17,955 bases of DNA, taken from CAZSSM01 sp964609385. Its GTDB lineage: Bacteria; Planctomycetota; Planctomycetia; Isosphaerales; Isosphaeraceae. Positions 1 to 8,421 of the stretch are shown here, piece after piece. The position numbers were made by a program, and so were the translations under genes. Numbering within the stretch: the first letter of the stretch is position 1; every line of letters begins with the position of its first letter. A model generated the notes under the pieces. It saw nothing but the letters and a program-made list of their open reading frames with translations. It was not told where the DNA came from and did no database searches. The stretch lies in the NCBI GenBank assembly GCA_964609385.1, contig CAZSSM010000114.1, positions 1-17,955 on the forward strand, given 5' to 3'.

Positions 1-2
1 GG

Positions 3-268
3 ACTCGTCCCGTAGGTGAGAAGGCTCCGAACGGTTGGGGCCTTTACGACATGCTTGGCAACGTTTGGGAATGGTGCCAGGACCCGTGGCGCAGTAGCTA
101 CGCGGAGCCCGTTCTTTCGGGCACCCAGGCCTCGGGCCGGGTGCTCCGGGGCGGTGGCTGGAACGCCGCGCCCCCCGGATCTGCCGCGCGGCGTATCGGG
201 ACGGCAACACGCCCGAGGACCGGCTCCACTTCCTCGGGTTTCGTCCCGTCGCAGTTCCCGGGAGCTAG
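3..268 (+). pseudogene. 3' end of FGE-sulfatase (SUMF1/EgtB-like) domain protein, frameshifted
   Basis: This is the C-terminal part of a formylglycine-generating-enzyme-type domain; the 5' part lies outside the window. Reading from base 3 gives a peptide containing GLYDMLGNVWEWCQDPW and RVLRGGGWN, hallmarks of the family (PF03781), whose members either activate sulfatases by oxidising Cys to formylglycine or serve as C-lectin-like and kinase-associated domains. After WNAAP the frame turns to nonsense, but the +2 phase resumes the family ending: RICRAAYRDGNTPEDRLH, then FLGFRPVAVPGS and a TAG at 266-268. The switch lies in or beside the run of six C at 171-176; a four-C run would restore WNAAPRICRAAYR with normal family spacing. 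It may be a true pseudogene or a homopolymer sequencing error. Family assignment is firm. The exact role (sulfatase activation versus another use of the fold) cannot be judged from this fragment. Confidence 0.85.
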
Positions 269-915
269 CATGTGCGGAGCCTGGGCACGGAGGTCGCTGG
301 GGCAGCGAGGCGGAGCCGCTGCACCGGGCGACCGGAGTTCTCAGGCGGAGCTTCGCGGCAAAATATTCCGATTAGTGTACAAATGAACAAAATCGGAGCG
401 GGTGTATGCGGCTGCTTGCGAGTTGGTTTGGCGTGATCCCCAACCAACCACCCCATCAGGACGGACGACCACAACGATCACGGGAACTCAGCTCGCTTGT
501 TTTGGTTTCCTTTCGTTCAATGCACGGGTGTCTAGGGATTGCGACGCGTCGCGAGCAGACCCTGGAATGTGGTCTCGAAGCTGGCCAACCCCACGCCAGG
601 ATGGTGGCCGACTCATCCGGATGGTTCCCGGGGTCTACTCCGCGTTGCTTCGCAGTCCCCAGCCACCCGTGCACAGCGCCCAAGAGGATTGGGGCCTAGA
701 CCCATGCCAAGTCGGCCTCAGGAGCCTTGATGATTTCGGGTTCGCAATGTGCCTCGTGATCCCGGCGATTTGATGTCGCGTCGAACCGTGGGCCGTAACA
801 GGCCGAAGAAACCCGGCCTGCGATGGGCCGGTCGCGCCTACAATTTTGAGACTGACCCTCTCGACGGCTGTTTCGACGTCATCCTTCATTCGATCGCTCG
901 CGACGTGAGCCCGCC
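269..915. other. Intergenic region without a supported gene
   Basis: About 650 bases separate the FGE-like fragment from the next gene. Short open frames occur on both strands, but they overlap one another, lack ribosome binding sites and encode Arg/Pro/Ser-rich sequence typical of chance frames in GC-rich DNA. A locally AT-rich patch (about 355-395) follows the FGE-like gene and could include its termination region or a promoter, but no clear hairpin or -10/-35 pair was found. The last 100 bases presumably carry the promoter of the gene at 916. Confidence 0.5.
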
Positions 916-1974
916 ATGACTGAACGCACCAATCCGCCCCGCGATCCGGAAACCGACCGCCAGATCGCCGACGTCACGTCGTTCTTCGACGACCTGGAGA
1001 CCCCGGCATCGACGACGAACGGCTCGGCCCGGGCGTTGTCCTCGGACCCGACCCGCGATCGGGACGAGGCGACCTACGACCTGGACGGTGAGGCCCCCGA
1101 GGCTCCACGCTCCACGCCGGCCTACGATGTCCTCGCCGACGACTCGCTTGAGAAGAGGTCCTCGGATTCGACAGGCTCAGACGAGATCGCGGCCGTCGCG
1201 ACGCCGACCCGCCGTCGTCGACGCGATGCCTCCGAGTGGCCGACCGGCGCGCGTCCCGAGCCGGAGGTCGAGGAGGAGGCCGATCCCGACAGGCCACGTT
1301 CGAAGGAGGGCCGATCGTTCCCCCGCGAGACGCCGACGGTCAGCCAGACCTGGACCCGAGGCGCCGAGTGGGGACCGCAGATCATCCGGATCGCCTCGGT
1401 GCTCGCCCTCGGCGGACTCGTGGCGATGGTCTGCTCCCAACTGGGACTCTGGTTGCTCTGGGCGCTGGTCACCTCGAGCAGCATCGTCCTGGCCGTCCTG
1501 CTGAGCTACCCGCTGATGATCACCCTGGAGCGGCCGATCCGGATCACGCCCGAGCAGGCCGTGCGCATCTTCTTCGAATCGGCGGAGCACCGCCTGCCCC
1601 ACTTCCGGCGGATGTGGCTGCTGCTCAGCGATCGGGGCCGGGTCTCGGAGCACTTCTCCGACTTCGCCAGCTTCCAGACCTACTGGAAGGATCGGATCAC
1701 GAGGCTCCGGGCCGGCAGGCTCGACGGACGGATCCCGCTGGTCCTCAAGGTCCGCGACTACACGTCCAAGCGGTCCGACGATAAGGAACAGGCCGAGGCC
1801 CAGTTTACGCTGGTCGTCTCCGGGCGCGGATGGGACAAGGGAGCCGAACCCCTGGCGGTCATCCCGATGACCCTCCACCTCGTCCGAGGCCCCGATCGTT
1901 CCTTCTATCTCGAAGACGGCACGGTGCCCGAAACCCATGAGCCGTCCCGCGAACTCAGCGACACCTGGGACTGA
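916..1974 (+). CDS. Two-helix membrane protein of unknown function, acidic disordered N-terminus
   Basis: A 352-residue protein that I cannot place in a named family. Residues 1-150 are low in hydrophobicity, rich in Asp, Glu, Pro, Ser, Thr and Arg, and probably disordered; they include an RRRRR patch near 99-103 and an acidic EVEEEADPD stretch. Two hydrophobic segments follow (about 156-176 and 178-204), likely a membrane hairpin. The C-terminal 145 residues look folded: ITPEQAVRIFFESAEHRLPHFRRMW, an aromatic helical part, then alternating beta-like segments ending in RSFYLEDGTVPE. The 'PEQAVRxFFESxxHR' opening recalls NTF2-like folds that start with a long helix, but this is only a resemblance. 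The gene appears monocistronic, with a hairpin downstream at 2045-2072. The ATG at 916 follows a short GC-rich leader (GTGAGCCCGCC) without a strong Shine-Dalgarno. Coding is well supported by consistent codon use; function is unknown. Confidence 0.85.
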   Translation: MTERTNPPRDPETDRQIADVTSFFDDLETPASTTNGSARALSSDPTRDRDEATYDLDGEAPEAPRSTPAYDVLADDSLEKRSSDSTGSDEIAAVATPTRRRRRDASEWPTGARPEPEVEEEADPDRPRSKEGRSFPRETPTVSQTWTRGAEWGPQIIRIASVLALGGLVAMVCSQLGLWLLWALVTSSSIVLAVLLSYPLMITLERPIRITPEQAVRIFFESAEHRLPHFRRMWLLLSDRGRVSEHFSDFASFQTYWKDRITRLRAGRLDGRIPLVLKVRDYTSKRSDDKEQAEAQFTLVVSGRGWDKGAEPLAVIPMTLHLVRGPDRSFYLEDGTVPETHEPSRELSDTWD

Positions 1975-2482
1975 ACCATGGCGAGACGGGTTCGGACGAC
2001 TCGAACCTTCGCCTTCGGAAGAGGGGTCAACATCATGCTTGCGAGTCCGCATGCGCTAATCGGCATGCGGACCGCTTGACCTCGTCTCATCGACCGGGTG
2101 TCCGGTTCGGTCGGAGGGGTGGGAGCGATTGGTTCGGGGGCCGGAAACACCCGCCCAATAGGACGAGGGCGATCGTCAGCGAACGGATGAGAGGGCCGAT
2201 TGCGTGGTCGGCGCGGATTGTGTCGGCGCGAGACCGGGATCGAGCAGTGCAAACGGCCAGAAAGTCGGTGGTGGGCTCGACGCCGATCGGAGGCCGCGAT
2301 CCTCAGGGCTGTCGAGGCGGCTGGGTCGATCGCCGATCGCGGAGGGATCGCGACGGTTTGATCAGTCGATCAGGATCGACCTCGCCGAATCCGAGACGGT
2401 CGAGGGCCGACCATGAACGATCGGGCGGAATTCCCCGATGTTATCCCGATGGCCCGGCCCCGTTCTCTCATCGCGGCTCGCG
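1975..2482. other. Intergenic region between convergent genes
   Basis: About 500 bases lie between two converging genes. Apart from the hairpin at 2045-2072, nothing is supported. The longest open frame (rightward, about 2076-2486) encodes an Arg/Gly/Ser-rich sequence with no folded character and runs into the 3' end of the permease gene, so it is not called. Confidence 0.5.
2045..2072. terminator. 10-bp perfect hairpin, putative bidirectional terminator
   Basis: GTCCGCATGC (2045-2054) and GCATGCGGAC (2063-2072) are exact reverse complements with an 8-base loop. It sits 70 bases after the stop of the rightward membrane protein gene and downstream of the leftward permease gene. No T-run follows on either strand, so an intrinsic terminator is only one reading; an mRNA 3'-end stabiliser fits equally well. 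Confidence 0.5.
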
Positions 2483-4144
2483 CTAGGCGCCGCTGCCGGC
2501 ACGCCACCAGCCGGTCCGGAAGGCGAGGTAGGTGATCGAGTTCAGCAGCAGGCAGAAGGGCGGGTAGAAGATCAGGAACCCGAGCCAGACCGGGATCTGG
2601 ATTGTGTCGGTGATCTGGGCTTGGTCCCACCAGATGACGCTGGTCCCGATCAATGCGTTGTCGCTCTGGACATAAGGCAGGCTGAGTGCGGCGGCGTATG
2701 GGCTGGTGATCAGCAGGCTGGCCAGGCGGTCCGGGGTGATGTCGGTGAAGTTGAGCAGGTAGCCCGAGACGGCCAGCGGGCCCGCGAACAGGACGAGCAG
2801 CCCGAGATAGGTCATGATAATCGCCACCGGCGTCCGACGAGTCAATGCCGAGCAGAGCAATCCAATCGATGTGGTTGCCAAGCACGTGATAACAATGATG
2901 CTCATGCACGCAAGGAACGTCCACCACTGTCGGCGGAGATCGTCGACGAAGAAGTAGGCCAGGATGATCTGCTCGGTCAGCAGGAGCGTCAACACGGTGG
3001 AGACGCGGAGCGAGGCGAGCAGCTTGGCCAGGACAATCTGACCGGGCTTGAGCAGGGTCGTCAGCAGCAGGCTGAGCGTCTTCCGCTCGCGCTCCTGGGT
3101 GATGCTGCCGGCCGAGAAGACCGGGCCGACCAACAGGTTGAAGGTGAGCACATAGGCGACATAGTAGCCGGCCAGCCACGGGGCCCAGAACAACAGGCCG
3201 GCCATCAGGAGAATAGATAAGAACATGCTGATCATGATTACAACGCGGAGCGTCAGCGTCCCTTGACTGAAGATCTCGCTGCGGAGTTCCTTGTCGAGGA
3301 CCGGGTTGGTTCCTTCGGGCATCAGCGAGGTCCGCTTGGGCGGGGCGAAGAGCTTGTCGGGGAACATGTTGCGGTCGATCACGACGAGGGCGTTGCGCTG
3401 ATCCTCCTCCTCATCGACGACCTCCTTGCCCTCGCTGCCCACGTCGGGCGGGTGGAGCAAGCGCTGATTGATCACCAAGGCCACGCCGATCCAGGTGCCC
3501 AGGCAGAGTGGTGGCAGCACAGCGATCGAGGTGAAGTCGGCCAGCGACGCCTCAACGGACTGGTTGGTCAGGGCCATCCCGCAGAGGGCGATCGGCAAGA
3601 TCACTAGGTAGCTGACCACCAGCGCTGAGCTGGTCCGTCGGAAGTAGCTGGAGCAGGCCACGCTGAGCAGGCCGAAGGTGCACGCCGCCAGGATCAAAAC
3701 CACATAAGCCCGAGCGATTTCCGGGAGCAGGATCCCCCCTAACAGGTAACATAAGATCACTAAAGGCATGCTCGATGTGATTAACAAAAGCAGAAACGTC
3801 AAGGAGCTGATCAGTTTGCCGAAGAGGATCGTGATCGGTTGCAAGGGGCTGGCCAGGAGCATTTCGTAGGTCTTCCGCTCCTTCTCGCCGGTGATACTGC
3901 CGGCGGCGAAGCTGGGGGCGACCAAAGCGACCAGGAAGAACTGCCCTTGGAAGAACAGCTCGAAGAGCTGTCGCGCCTGGCCGGCGCTGACGGCCTGGCC
4001 GGTCCCCACGTCGGTCGACGGCCAGGGGAAGAGCACGACCAGACCAAGGAAGATCACATAGATCAGCTGGATCAAGAAGGCGCGGGGGCTTCGCAGGTTG
4101 ACCAGCAGTTCGCGGCTGAGCACCGGATTGTCGCGGAGGATCAT
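2483..4144 (-). CDS. ABC-2 type permease, two tandem duplicated permease units in one chain
   Basis: A 553-residue integral membrane protein of the ABC-2 permease superfamily, probably the membrane part of the exporter whose ATPase is encoded just upstream. It consists of two homologous halves. NPVLSREL (residues 6-13) matches NPVLDKEL (280-287), and AGSITGEKERKTYEMLLASP (81-100) matches AGSITQERERKTLSLLLTTL (345-364); each is followed by the usual six-helix pattern. AGSI-x-x-E-(K/R)-E-R-K-T is the typical ABC-2 motif preceding helix 3. The halves are joined by an acidic cytoplasmic linker (about 237-280, with EVVDEEEDQRN). Usual single-unit permeases have about 250-400 residues and dimerise, so this chain could form the whole membrane pore alone. 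ATG at 4144 is preceded by GAGGA about 13 bases upstream. The ATPase gene ends 88 bases upstream on the same strand. The substrate is unknown. Confidence 0.92.
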   Translation of the reverse strand: MILRDNPVLSRELLVNLRSPRAFLIQLIYVIFLGLVVLFPWPSTDVGTGQAVSAGQARQLFELFFQGQFFLVALVAPSFAAGSITGEKERKTYEMLLASPLQPITILFGKLISSLTFLLLLITSSMPLVILCYLLGGILLPEIARAYVVLILAACTFGLLSVACSSYFRRTSSALVVSYLVILPIALCGMALTNQSVEASLADFTSIAVLPPLCLGTWIGVALVINQRLLHPPDVGSEGKEVVDEEEDQRNALVVIDRNMFPDKLFAPPKRTSLMPEGTNPVLDKELRSEIFSQGTLTLRVVIMISMFLSILLMAGLLFWAPWLAGYYVAYVLTFNLLVGPVFSAGSITQERERKTLSLLLTTLLKPGQIVLAKLLASLRVSTVLTLLLTEQIILAYFFVDDLRRQWWTFLACMSIIVITCLATTSIGLLCSALTRRTPVAIIMTYLGLLVLFAGPLAVSGYLLNFTDITPDRLASLLITSPYAAALSLPYVQSDNALIGTSVIWWDQAQITDTIQIPVWLGFLIFYPPFCLLLNSITYLAFRTGWWRAGSGA

Positions 4145-4232
4145 GCCGTCGCGGTCCTCGAGGGGTGGCGTGGCGTCGTTGGGGCGTCGCGGGTGGTTTG
4201 GGACTCGGTCTGTGCGGTCCGGAACCTCGGAC

Positions 4233-5171
4233 TCAGTTGACGATTCCCTTGGTGATCATCATGAAGACTTCTTCCAGGGACAGCTCGCTCTCACCGAAGG
4301 AGGCCACCGGCAGCCCGGCGGCGACCAGCTTGCCGAGCAGTCGGGACATGTCGCGATCGTCCCCCTCGATCTCGGCGGTGATCGCCTGTTCCAGGGCCTC
4401 GGCGGCCTGGACACAGGGGTCCTCGCGGAGGATTCGGACGGCGCCTTCGACTTGGCCCGACGTCGGCGAGTCCAGATGGACATGCACCTCGCGGTGGGCG
4501 CGGAGCTGCTTGGTGATCTCATCGATCGCGCCGGCGGCCAGCAGCTTGCCACGCTCGATGACCCCGATCATCGTGCAGAAGTCGGCCAACTCCGAGAGGA
4601 TATGGCTGGAGACCAGGATCGTTTTGCCCATGCCGCGCAGCTCGCTCAAGAGCGCTTTCATCTCCAAGCGTGCGCGGGGGTCGAGGCCGCTGGCCGGCTC
4701 GTCGAGGATCAGGACCGGCGGGTCGTGGACCAGTGTCTTGGCCAGGCAGAGCCGCTGCTTCATCCCCTTACTGAGCCCGTTGACGTAGTCATCCCGCTTG
4801 TAGGTCAGATCGAGCAAATCGAGGACCTGCGCGATGATCCGTTTCCGCGCCGGGCGGGGGATCGCATAGGCCACGGCGAAGAAGTCGAGGAATTCCCAGA
4901 CCTTCATCCCGTCATAGACGCCGAAGTCGTCGGGCATGAACCCGATCAGCCGGCGCACGGCCATCGGGTCGTCGACAACGGAGTGGCCGGCGATGTAGCC
5001 CTGGCCCGAGGTCGGCTTCAGCAGCGTGGCCAGGAACCGGATCGTCGTGCTCTTGCCGGCGCCGTTGGGCCCAATGAAGCCGAAGATCTGGCCCTCGTCG
5101 ATCTCGAAGCTCAGGTCGTCCACGGCCACGAAGTCGCCGTAGTGCTTGGTGAAGTGGGATACGCGGATCAT
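4233..5171 (-). CDS. ABC transporter ATP-binding protein (ABC-2 exporter type)
   Basis: A 312-residue cytoplasmic ATPase that should power the permease encoded 88 bases downstream. Visible motifs: Walker A GPNGAGKST (34-42), signature LSKGMKQR (133-140, the GM variant common in CcmA/NatA-like exporters in place of GGQ), Walker B VLILDEPASGLD (153-164) and the H-switch SSH (188-190). At the Q-loop the sequence reads FMPDDFG (78-84), with Asp where most families have Gln. After about residue 215 comes a roughly 95-residue C-terminal domain (starting near AIDEITKQLRAHREVHVHLD), as in multidrug, antibiotic and GldA-type exporters. The length is normal. The ATG at 5171 has GGAG about 13 bases upstream. 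The order (GATase-like membrane protein, ATPase, permease) suggests one operon read leftward. Confidence 0.95.
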   Translation of the reverse strand: MIRVSHFTKHYGDFVAVDDLSFEIDEGQIFGFIGPNGAGKSTTIRFLATLLKPTSGQGYIAGHSVVDDPMAVRRLIGFMPDDFGVYDGMKVWEFLDFFAVAYAIPRPARKRIIAQVLDLLDLTYKRDDYVNGLSKGMKQRLCLAKTLVHDPPVLILDEPASGLDPRARLEMKALLSELRGMGKTILVSSHILSELADFCTMIGVIERGKLLAAGAIDEITKQLRAHREVHVHLDSPTSGQVEGAVRILREDPCVQAAEALEQAITAEIEGDDRDMSRLLGKLVAAGLPVASFGESELSLEEVFMMITKGIVN

Positions 5172-5258
5172 GGGCGTCGGCGTCTCCGGCCGGATCGATC
5201 GGGAGCGGGAACACGGTGGATTTTATTGAGGCGTCGCGTGGACGATCGCCAACAGGGG

Positions 5259-5277
5259 CGCCCGATTTCCTCGGGCG
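5259..5277. repeat. 7-bp hairpin between two genes of the ABC operon
   Basis: CGCCCGA (5259-5265) and TCGGGCG (5271-5277) form a perfect stem with a 5-base loop, 28 bases after the stop of the leftward 923-aa protein gene and 88 bases before the ATPase start. There is no clear T-run, so it is more likely an intra-operon processing or attenuation element than a full terminator. Confidence 0.4.
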
Positions 5278-5304
5278 GGTCGGGGATCAGTCTTCTCGAC
5301 CCGA

Positions 5305-8076
5305 TCAACGGCCGATCCGCGACTGGTCGAAGTCCTCGCCGTCGGGGTTGGGCGGCGGGCCGAACCGGAGGTGGACCACGACTAGGCTCAGGCCGCGGAT
5401 CCGGTCCGGCGCCGGCTCGATGACCTGACCGGGCTGCACCTGATCGGTCCAGGCGACCAGCCGCAACTCGCCGTTGGCCGTCGGGTCGTGGAGCCGACCA
5501 GCGCGGAGCCGACCCAGGAAGACGCGCGGGTCGAGCACCGCCAGCAGTTCTGGGTCGACCCCGTTGCGGTCAAGCGGCTCGCGGGCGATGTTCGGGTCGA
5601 TCGGCCGGCTGTTGCCGCTCCTCGACACCGCGCCGTCATCTTCAGCATCCCCATCGTTTGCATCTGCGTCCGAAGGAACGATCAGGTCGCGCGGATCGGG
5701 CAGCGGGATCCAATCCGCATCGTCGTCGATGACTCCTTCGGCATCGATCGATGGGACGGCCACGACCGCGCCCGGCACGAGCGTCCCCAGCGCGATCATC
5801 CGGCGGCCATCGACGTCGACCAGCGTGGCGTCGCGCAAGATCAGGTTGGTCCGGTTGGCCAGCGACGTGGTGCTCGGACCCGAGTCCCCATCACCGTTGG
5901 CCGGGGCGGTCAGACCGATCGAGCCGCCGACGGAGATCATCTGCTCGGCGCGGAAGTAGTCGATGCTGCGCGGCTGGACCTCGAAGTCGGTCAGGGCCGG
6001 GAAGGGTTGCGATTGGAACTGGGTGAAGGAGCGGCTCTCGTTGCGGAGGCTGGTCCCGGTGGTCATCGGCAAGACCAGCGCTGAGGGGTCCTGCGGATAG
6101 CTGATGGTGAACCGGAACCGACCGGTCGAGAGGATCGAGCCGAACCGGCTCAGGTGCGCCTGGCCGTAGTCGCCCTGCAGTTCGATCAGGTCGATCTCGT
6201 CGACGGCCACGTCGTAGCCGAGGTCCAGCGCTGCTAGCCGCTCCACGCCGACGGCGAAGCCCAGGGCCAGCAGGGGCGCCAGCAGCCAGGCCAACTCGCG
6301 GCGACGGAACAGATATTGGCAGATCAGGAAATTGAGCGGGACCAAAGCCACGCAATAGCCTAAAACGACCAAGATGACGAACCGACGCTCTGGGATCGTC
6401 AGCCCCGAGGCGTTGCGGAGCAGGTTGCGGCTGGTCTTCGGCATCCCGGCGTCATCGACCCAGGCGGCGACCGCCTGGCGCGGTCGGCCCCGCGTTTCGC
6501 CATTACGGCTGATCTGTTCGTCGCGATCATATTGCTCATCGTAGATCGGCGCATCGAGGTCGCGGCTCATGTAGCGGAGCGTGCTCAGTTGCGGGCCATC
6601 GAGGCTGGCCGTCAACGACCAGTCGCTCGCCGACTCTTCGACCCGACGCAGGACCACGCGTCGAACGAGGGTGTCCAGGCCCTCCCACGACTCGAGGGTC
6701 GGATCGCCTGGATCCAGGGCCAGCATCGTGATCCGGCCCCGGCCCACGCGGCGCTCGACGGCCAGGATCCGCTCGGTGCCCTGGATCCGGATCACCTGCG
6801 TGCCCGGCTTCGGCTCAAGCAGGGCCAACTCGACAGGCTGGTCGGGGTTGCTGCGGATCGAGGGTGGATTGAAGTAGGGGACCACCGGCTGGCCGGGCCG
6901 GAACATCGGGGTCAGGCGTCGAAGTGGGTCGTCGTAGTCGACCGACTGGTACCTGCCGTACGCCATCCAGTCGGCAAGGAACTGCGGCGGCATCGGCGGC
7001 GGATAGGCCCTTGAGAGGGCTCGCAGGTCGGTCTCCTCGAGCCGGACGACCCGACCGGTCATCGAGGCCGGCAGCAGGTCATCGGCGGGTGTCTCACCCA
7101 CGAACGGCGAGGATCGGTCGGCCAACAGATCGGCGTTGGGGCCGTTGGCCACCAGGACGATCTGGCCGCCAAACCGGAGCCAGGTGAGCAGCCCTTGGCG
7201 TTGGTCCAGGTTCAGCTCGTTGAAATCGAGACCATCCCAGAGGACGTGGCTGATCGTGCTCCAGGTCAGCGGGTGCTCGGGCAGCAGGGGGCGGATCGTC
7301 TCGGGGTCGCTGACGGTGACCATCCGATAGTAGCGATAGCGGTCCAGCATCCCGCTGTCGAGGTCGCGGACCCGGGGGATCATAGCACGGAAGCGGCGCC
7401 AGGTGGTGTAGGTCTCTGGCTCATCGCTGAGCACCGCGACCAGCATCTGGGCGGCGCGGAGCCGCTGGATCGTCGTGACGAACGGCGGCGAGGCGGGTCG
7501 GATCGACTCAGGACGGGCCAGCTCGATCGACAAAGTTGTGGTCCGTTCCAGTTGGCCGAACCGGATCGGCATGCCCAGCCGACCCAGTTGTTCCTGAGTC
7601 AGCGCCGCCTCACGGCGATAGGTCACGGCTCGCGGCATCGACGGCAGCGGGATCGCCTCGGTCTGGAGGATCCCATTGAAGTCCTCCAGGTTGCTGGACA
7701 TCTCCGAGACCATCCAGCTCCAGTGATAGGACTTGATCAGCGGCAGGACCTCGAACGGCGCGACCTGGGTCCGATACAGCTCGAAGGGGGGCTTGGTGGA
7801 CGCATCGGACCCTTCGGAGTCGTCGTCCTCGTCGCCCGAGCCGTCCTTGGGTTTCTGGAACATCCGGAACGAACCAGCACGCTCCTCCAGCTTCTCCAAG
7901 GGCGATTCGAGGCCCGGATCGTCCACCAATTCAGCGGTGTCGGGAGCGGCTGCTTGGGCGGAGGCCTTCGGTCCGACCTCACCGAATCCTCCGAGCCCCC
8001 CCATGAGCAATGGGACCAGCATGAACAGGACAGACCGGATGCCTCTGGCAGACCGGGGTCGGATCCGAATGATCAT
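5305..8076 (-). CDS. Large exported/membrane protein with GATase-like domain, partner of the ABC exporter
   Basis: I place the start at the ATG at 8076 (923 aa), because MIIRIRPRSARGIRS followed by a hydrophobic stretch (16-32) and ASAQA-A (38-43) forms a good signal peptide; the frame stays open upstream to 8208, but that part is Pro/Arg-rich. After an acidic linker (75-93) comes an extracytoplasmic region. Within it, WDGLDFNELN...QRQGLLTWLRFGGQIVLVANG (280-312) and VGRGRITMLALDPGDP (444-459) resemble the class I glutamine-amidotransferase-like fold found in planctomycete and Bacteroidetes membrane proteins; no catalytic Cys-His-Glu triad is evident. Two transmembrane helices (about 565-588 and 594-614) flank a short RRREL turn. 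A beta-rich C-terminus follows, with an acidic insert near 795-820. The arrangement recalls the GldG-type subunit that accompanies some ABC-2 exporters, but sequence identity to GldG is not evident. It is first in the operon, 133 bases before the ATPase gene. Confidence 0.8.
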   Translation of the reverse strand: MIIRIRPRSARGIRSVLFMLVPLLMGGLGGFGEVGPKASAQAAAPDTAELVDDPGLESPLEKLEERAGSFRMFQKPKDGSGDEDDDSEGSDASTKPPFELYRTQVAPFEVLPLIKSYHWSWMVSEMSSNLEDFNGILQTEAIPLPSMPRAVTYRREAALTQEQLGRLGMPIRFGQLERTTTLSIELARPESIRPASPPFVTTIQRLRAAQMLVAVLSDEPETYTTWRRFRAMIPRVRDLDSGMLDRYRYYRMVTVSDPETIRPLLPEHPLTWSTISHVLWDGLDFNELNLDQRQGLLTWLRFGGQIVLVANGPNADLLADRSSPFVGETPADDLLPASMTGRVVRLEETDLRALSRAYPPPMPPQFLADWMAYGRYQSVDYDDPLRRLTPMFRPGQPVVPYFNPPSIRSNPDQPVELALLEPKPGTQVIRIQGTERILAVERRVGRGRITMLALDPGDPTLESWEGLDTLVRRVVLRRVEESASDWSLTASLDGPQLSTLRYMSRDLDAPIYDEQYDRDEQISRNGETRGRPRQAVAAWVDDAGMPKTSRNLLRNASGLTIPERRFVILVVLGYCVALVPLNFLICQYLFRRRELAWLLAPLLALGFAVGVERLAALDLGYDVAVDEIDLIELQGDYGQAHLSRFGSILSTGRFRFTISYPQDPSALVLPMTTGTSLRNESRSFTQFQSQPFPALTDFEVQPRSIDYFRAEQMISVGGSIGLTAPANGDGDSGPSTTSLANRTNLILRDATLVDVDGRRMIALGTLVPGAVVAVPSIDAEGVIDDDADWIPLPDPRDLIVPSDADANDGDAEDDGAVSRSGNSRPIDPNIAREPLDRNGVDPELLAVLDPRVFLGRLRAGRLHDPTANGELRLVAWTDQVQPGQVIEPAPDRIRGLSLVVVHLRFGPPPNPDGEDFDQSRIGR

Positions 8077-8351
8077 GGATGGGCAACCTTGCTGCGACGC
8101 CATCCGGACCGCGGTCCGAGGACCACCGGGGGCCCGAGGCGCGGGTCTTTGAGGGTCGAGTGATCCGGGCTTGAGGGGACACCTCAATGATTCGGCCGCG
8201 CAGCGCAACGGCCTGTCTGCTCAGTCTAATCGGGTCTCGGGCAGGCGGGAAGGGTCGGCTCCGACCGAAGTCAGAGGAAGGCCGGCATGTCGAGGCGCGG
8301 ACCGATCCCATCAAGGGGTCCCGGATGGCTACCGGTCCTCGTCCAAAAGAT

Positions 8352-8381
8352 CTTATAGCGCTATACGCGAGTATTCGGCAA
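8352..8381 (-). promoter_or_regulatory. Candidate sigma70-type promoter of the ABC operon with overlapping palindrome
   Basis: On the leftward strand TTGCCG (8381-8376) and TATAAG (8357-8352) are spaced by 18 bases, giving a -10 with five of six consensus bases and a weaker -35. The perfect palindrome TATAGCGCTATA (8354-8365) overlaps the -10 element, the usual place for a repressor operator. Start of transcription would be near 8345, leaving a long leader before the ATG at 8076. The prediction rests on sequence alone. Confidence 0.35.
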
Positions 8382-8421
8382 AACAAAGATAAGCCCAAAA
8401 GTTAATTGGATGCTTTGTTTT
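8380..8421. terminator. 9-bp inverted repeat with T-run, possible terminator after cnoX-like gene
   Basis: AAAACAAAG (8380-8388) and CTTTGTTTT (8413-8421) are exact reverse complements around a 24-base AT-rich loop. It lies about 90 bases downstream of the leftward CnoX-like gene. The stem is A/T-rich and the loop long, so a terminator is a weak reading; a protein-binding half-site pair is the alternative. Confidence 0.3.

Noticed and set aside
1177..2052. Leftward frame (291 codons) opposite the membrane protein gene
   Set aside because: It results from codon bias in GC-rich DNA; the sense strand has two membrane helices and a folded-looking domain.
2076..2486. Rightward frame of 136 codons between the convergent genes
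   Set aside because: Arg/Gly/Ser-rich sequence without ribosome binding site or domain, running into the 3' end of the permease gene.
4098..5423. Rightward frame (441 codons) across the ABC ATPase gene
   Set aside because: It is antisense to clear Walker A, signature and Walker B motifs, and its own peptide is low-complexity Asp/Gln/Arg/Gly-rich.
8077..8208. Upstream extension of the 923-aa protein to an earlier start at 8208
   Set aside because: The extra 44 residues are Pro/Arg-rich and would bury the signal peptide; the ATG at 8076 gives a normal signal sequence.
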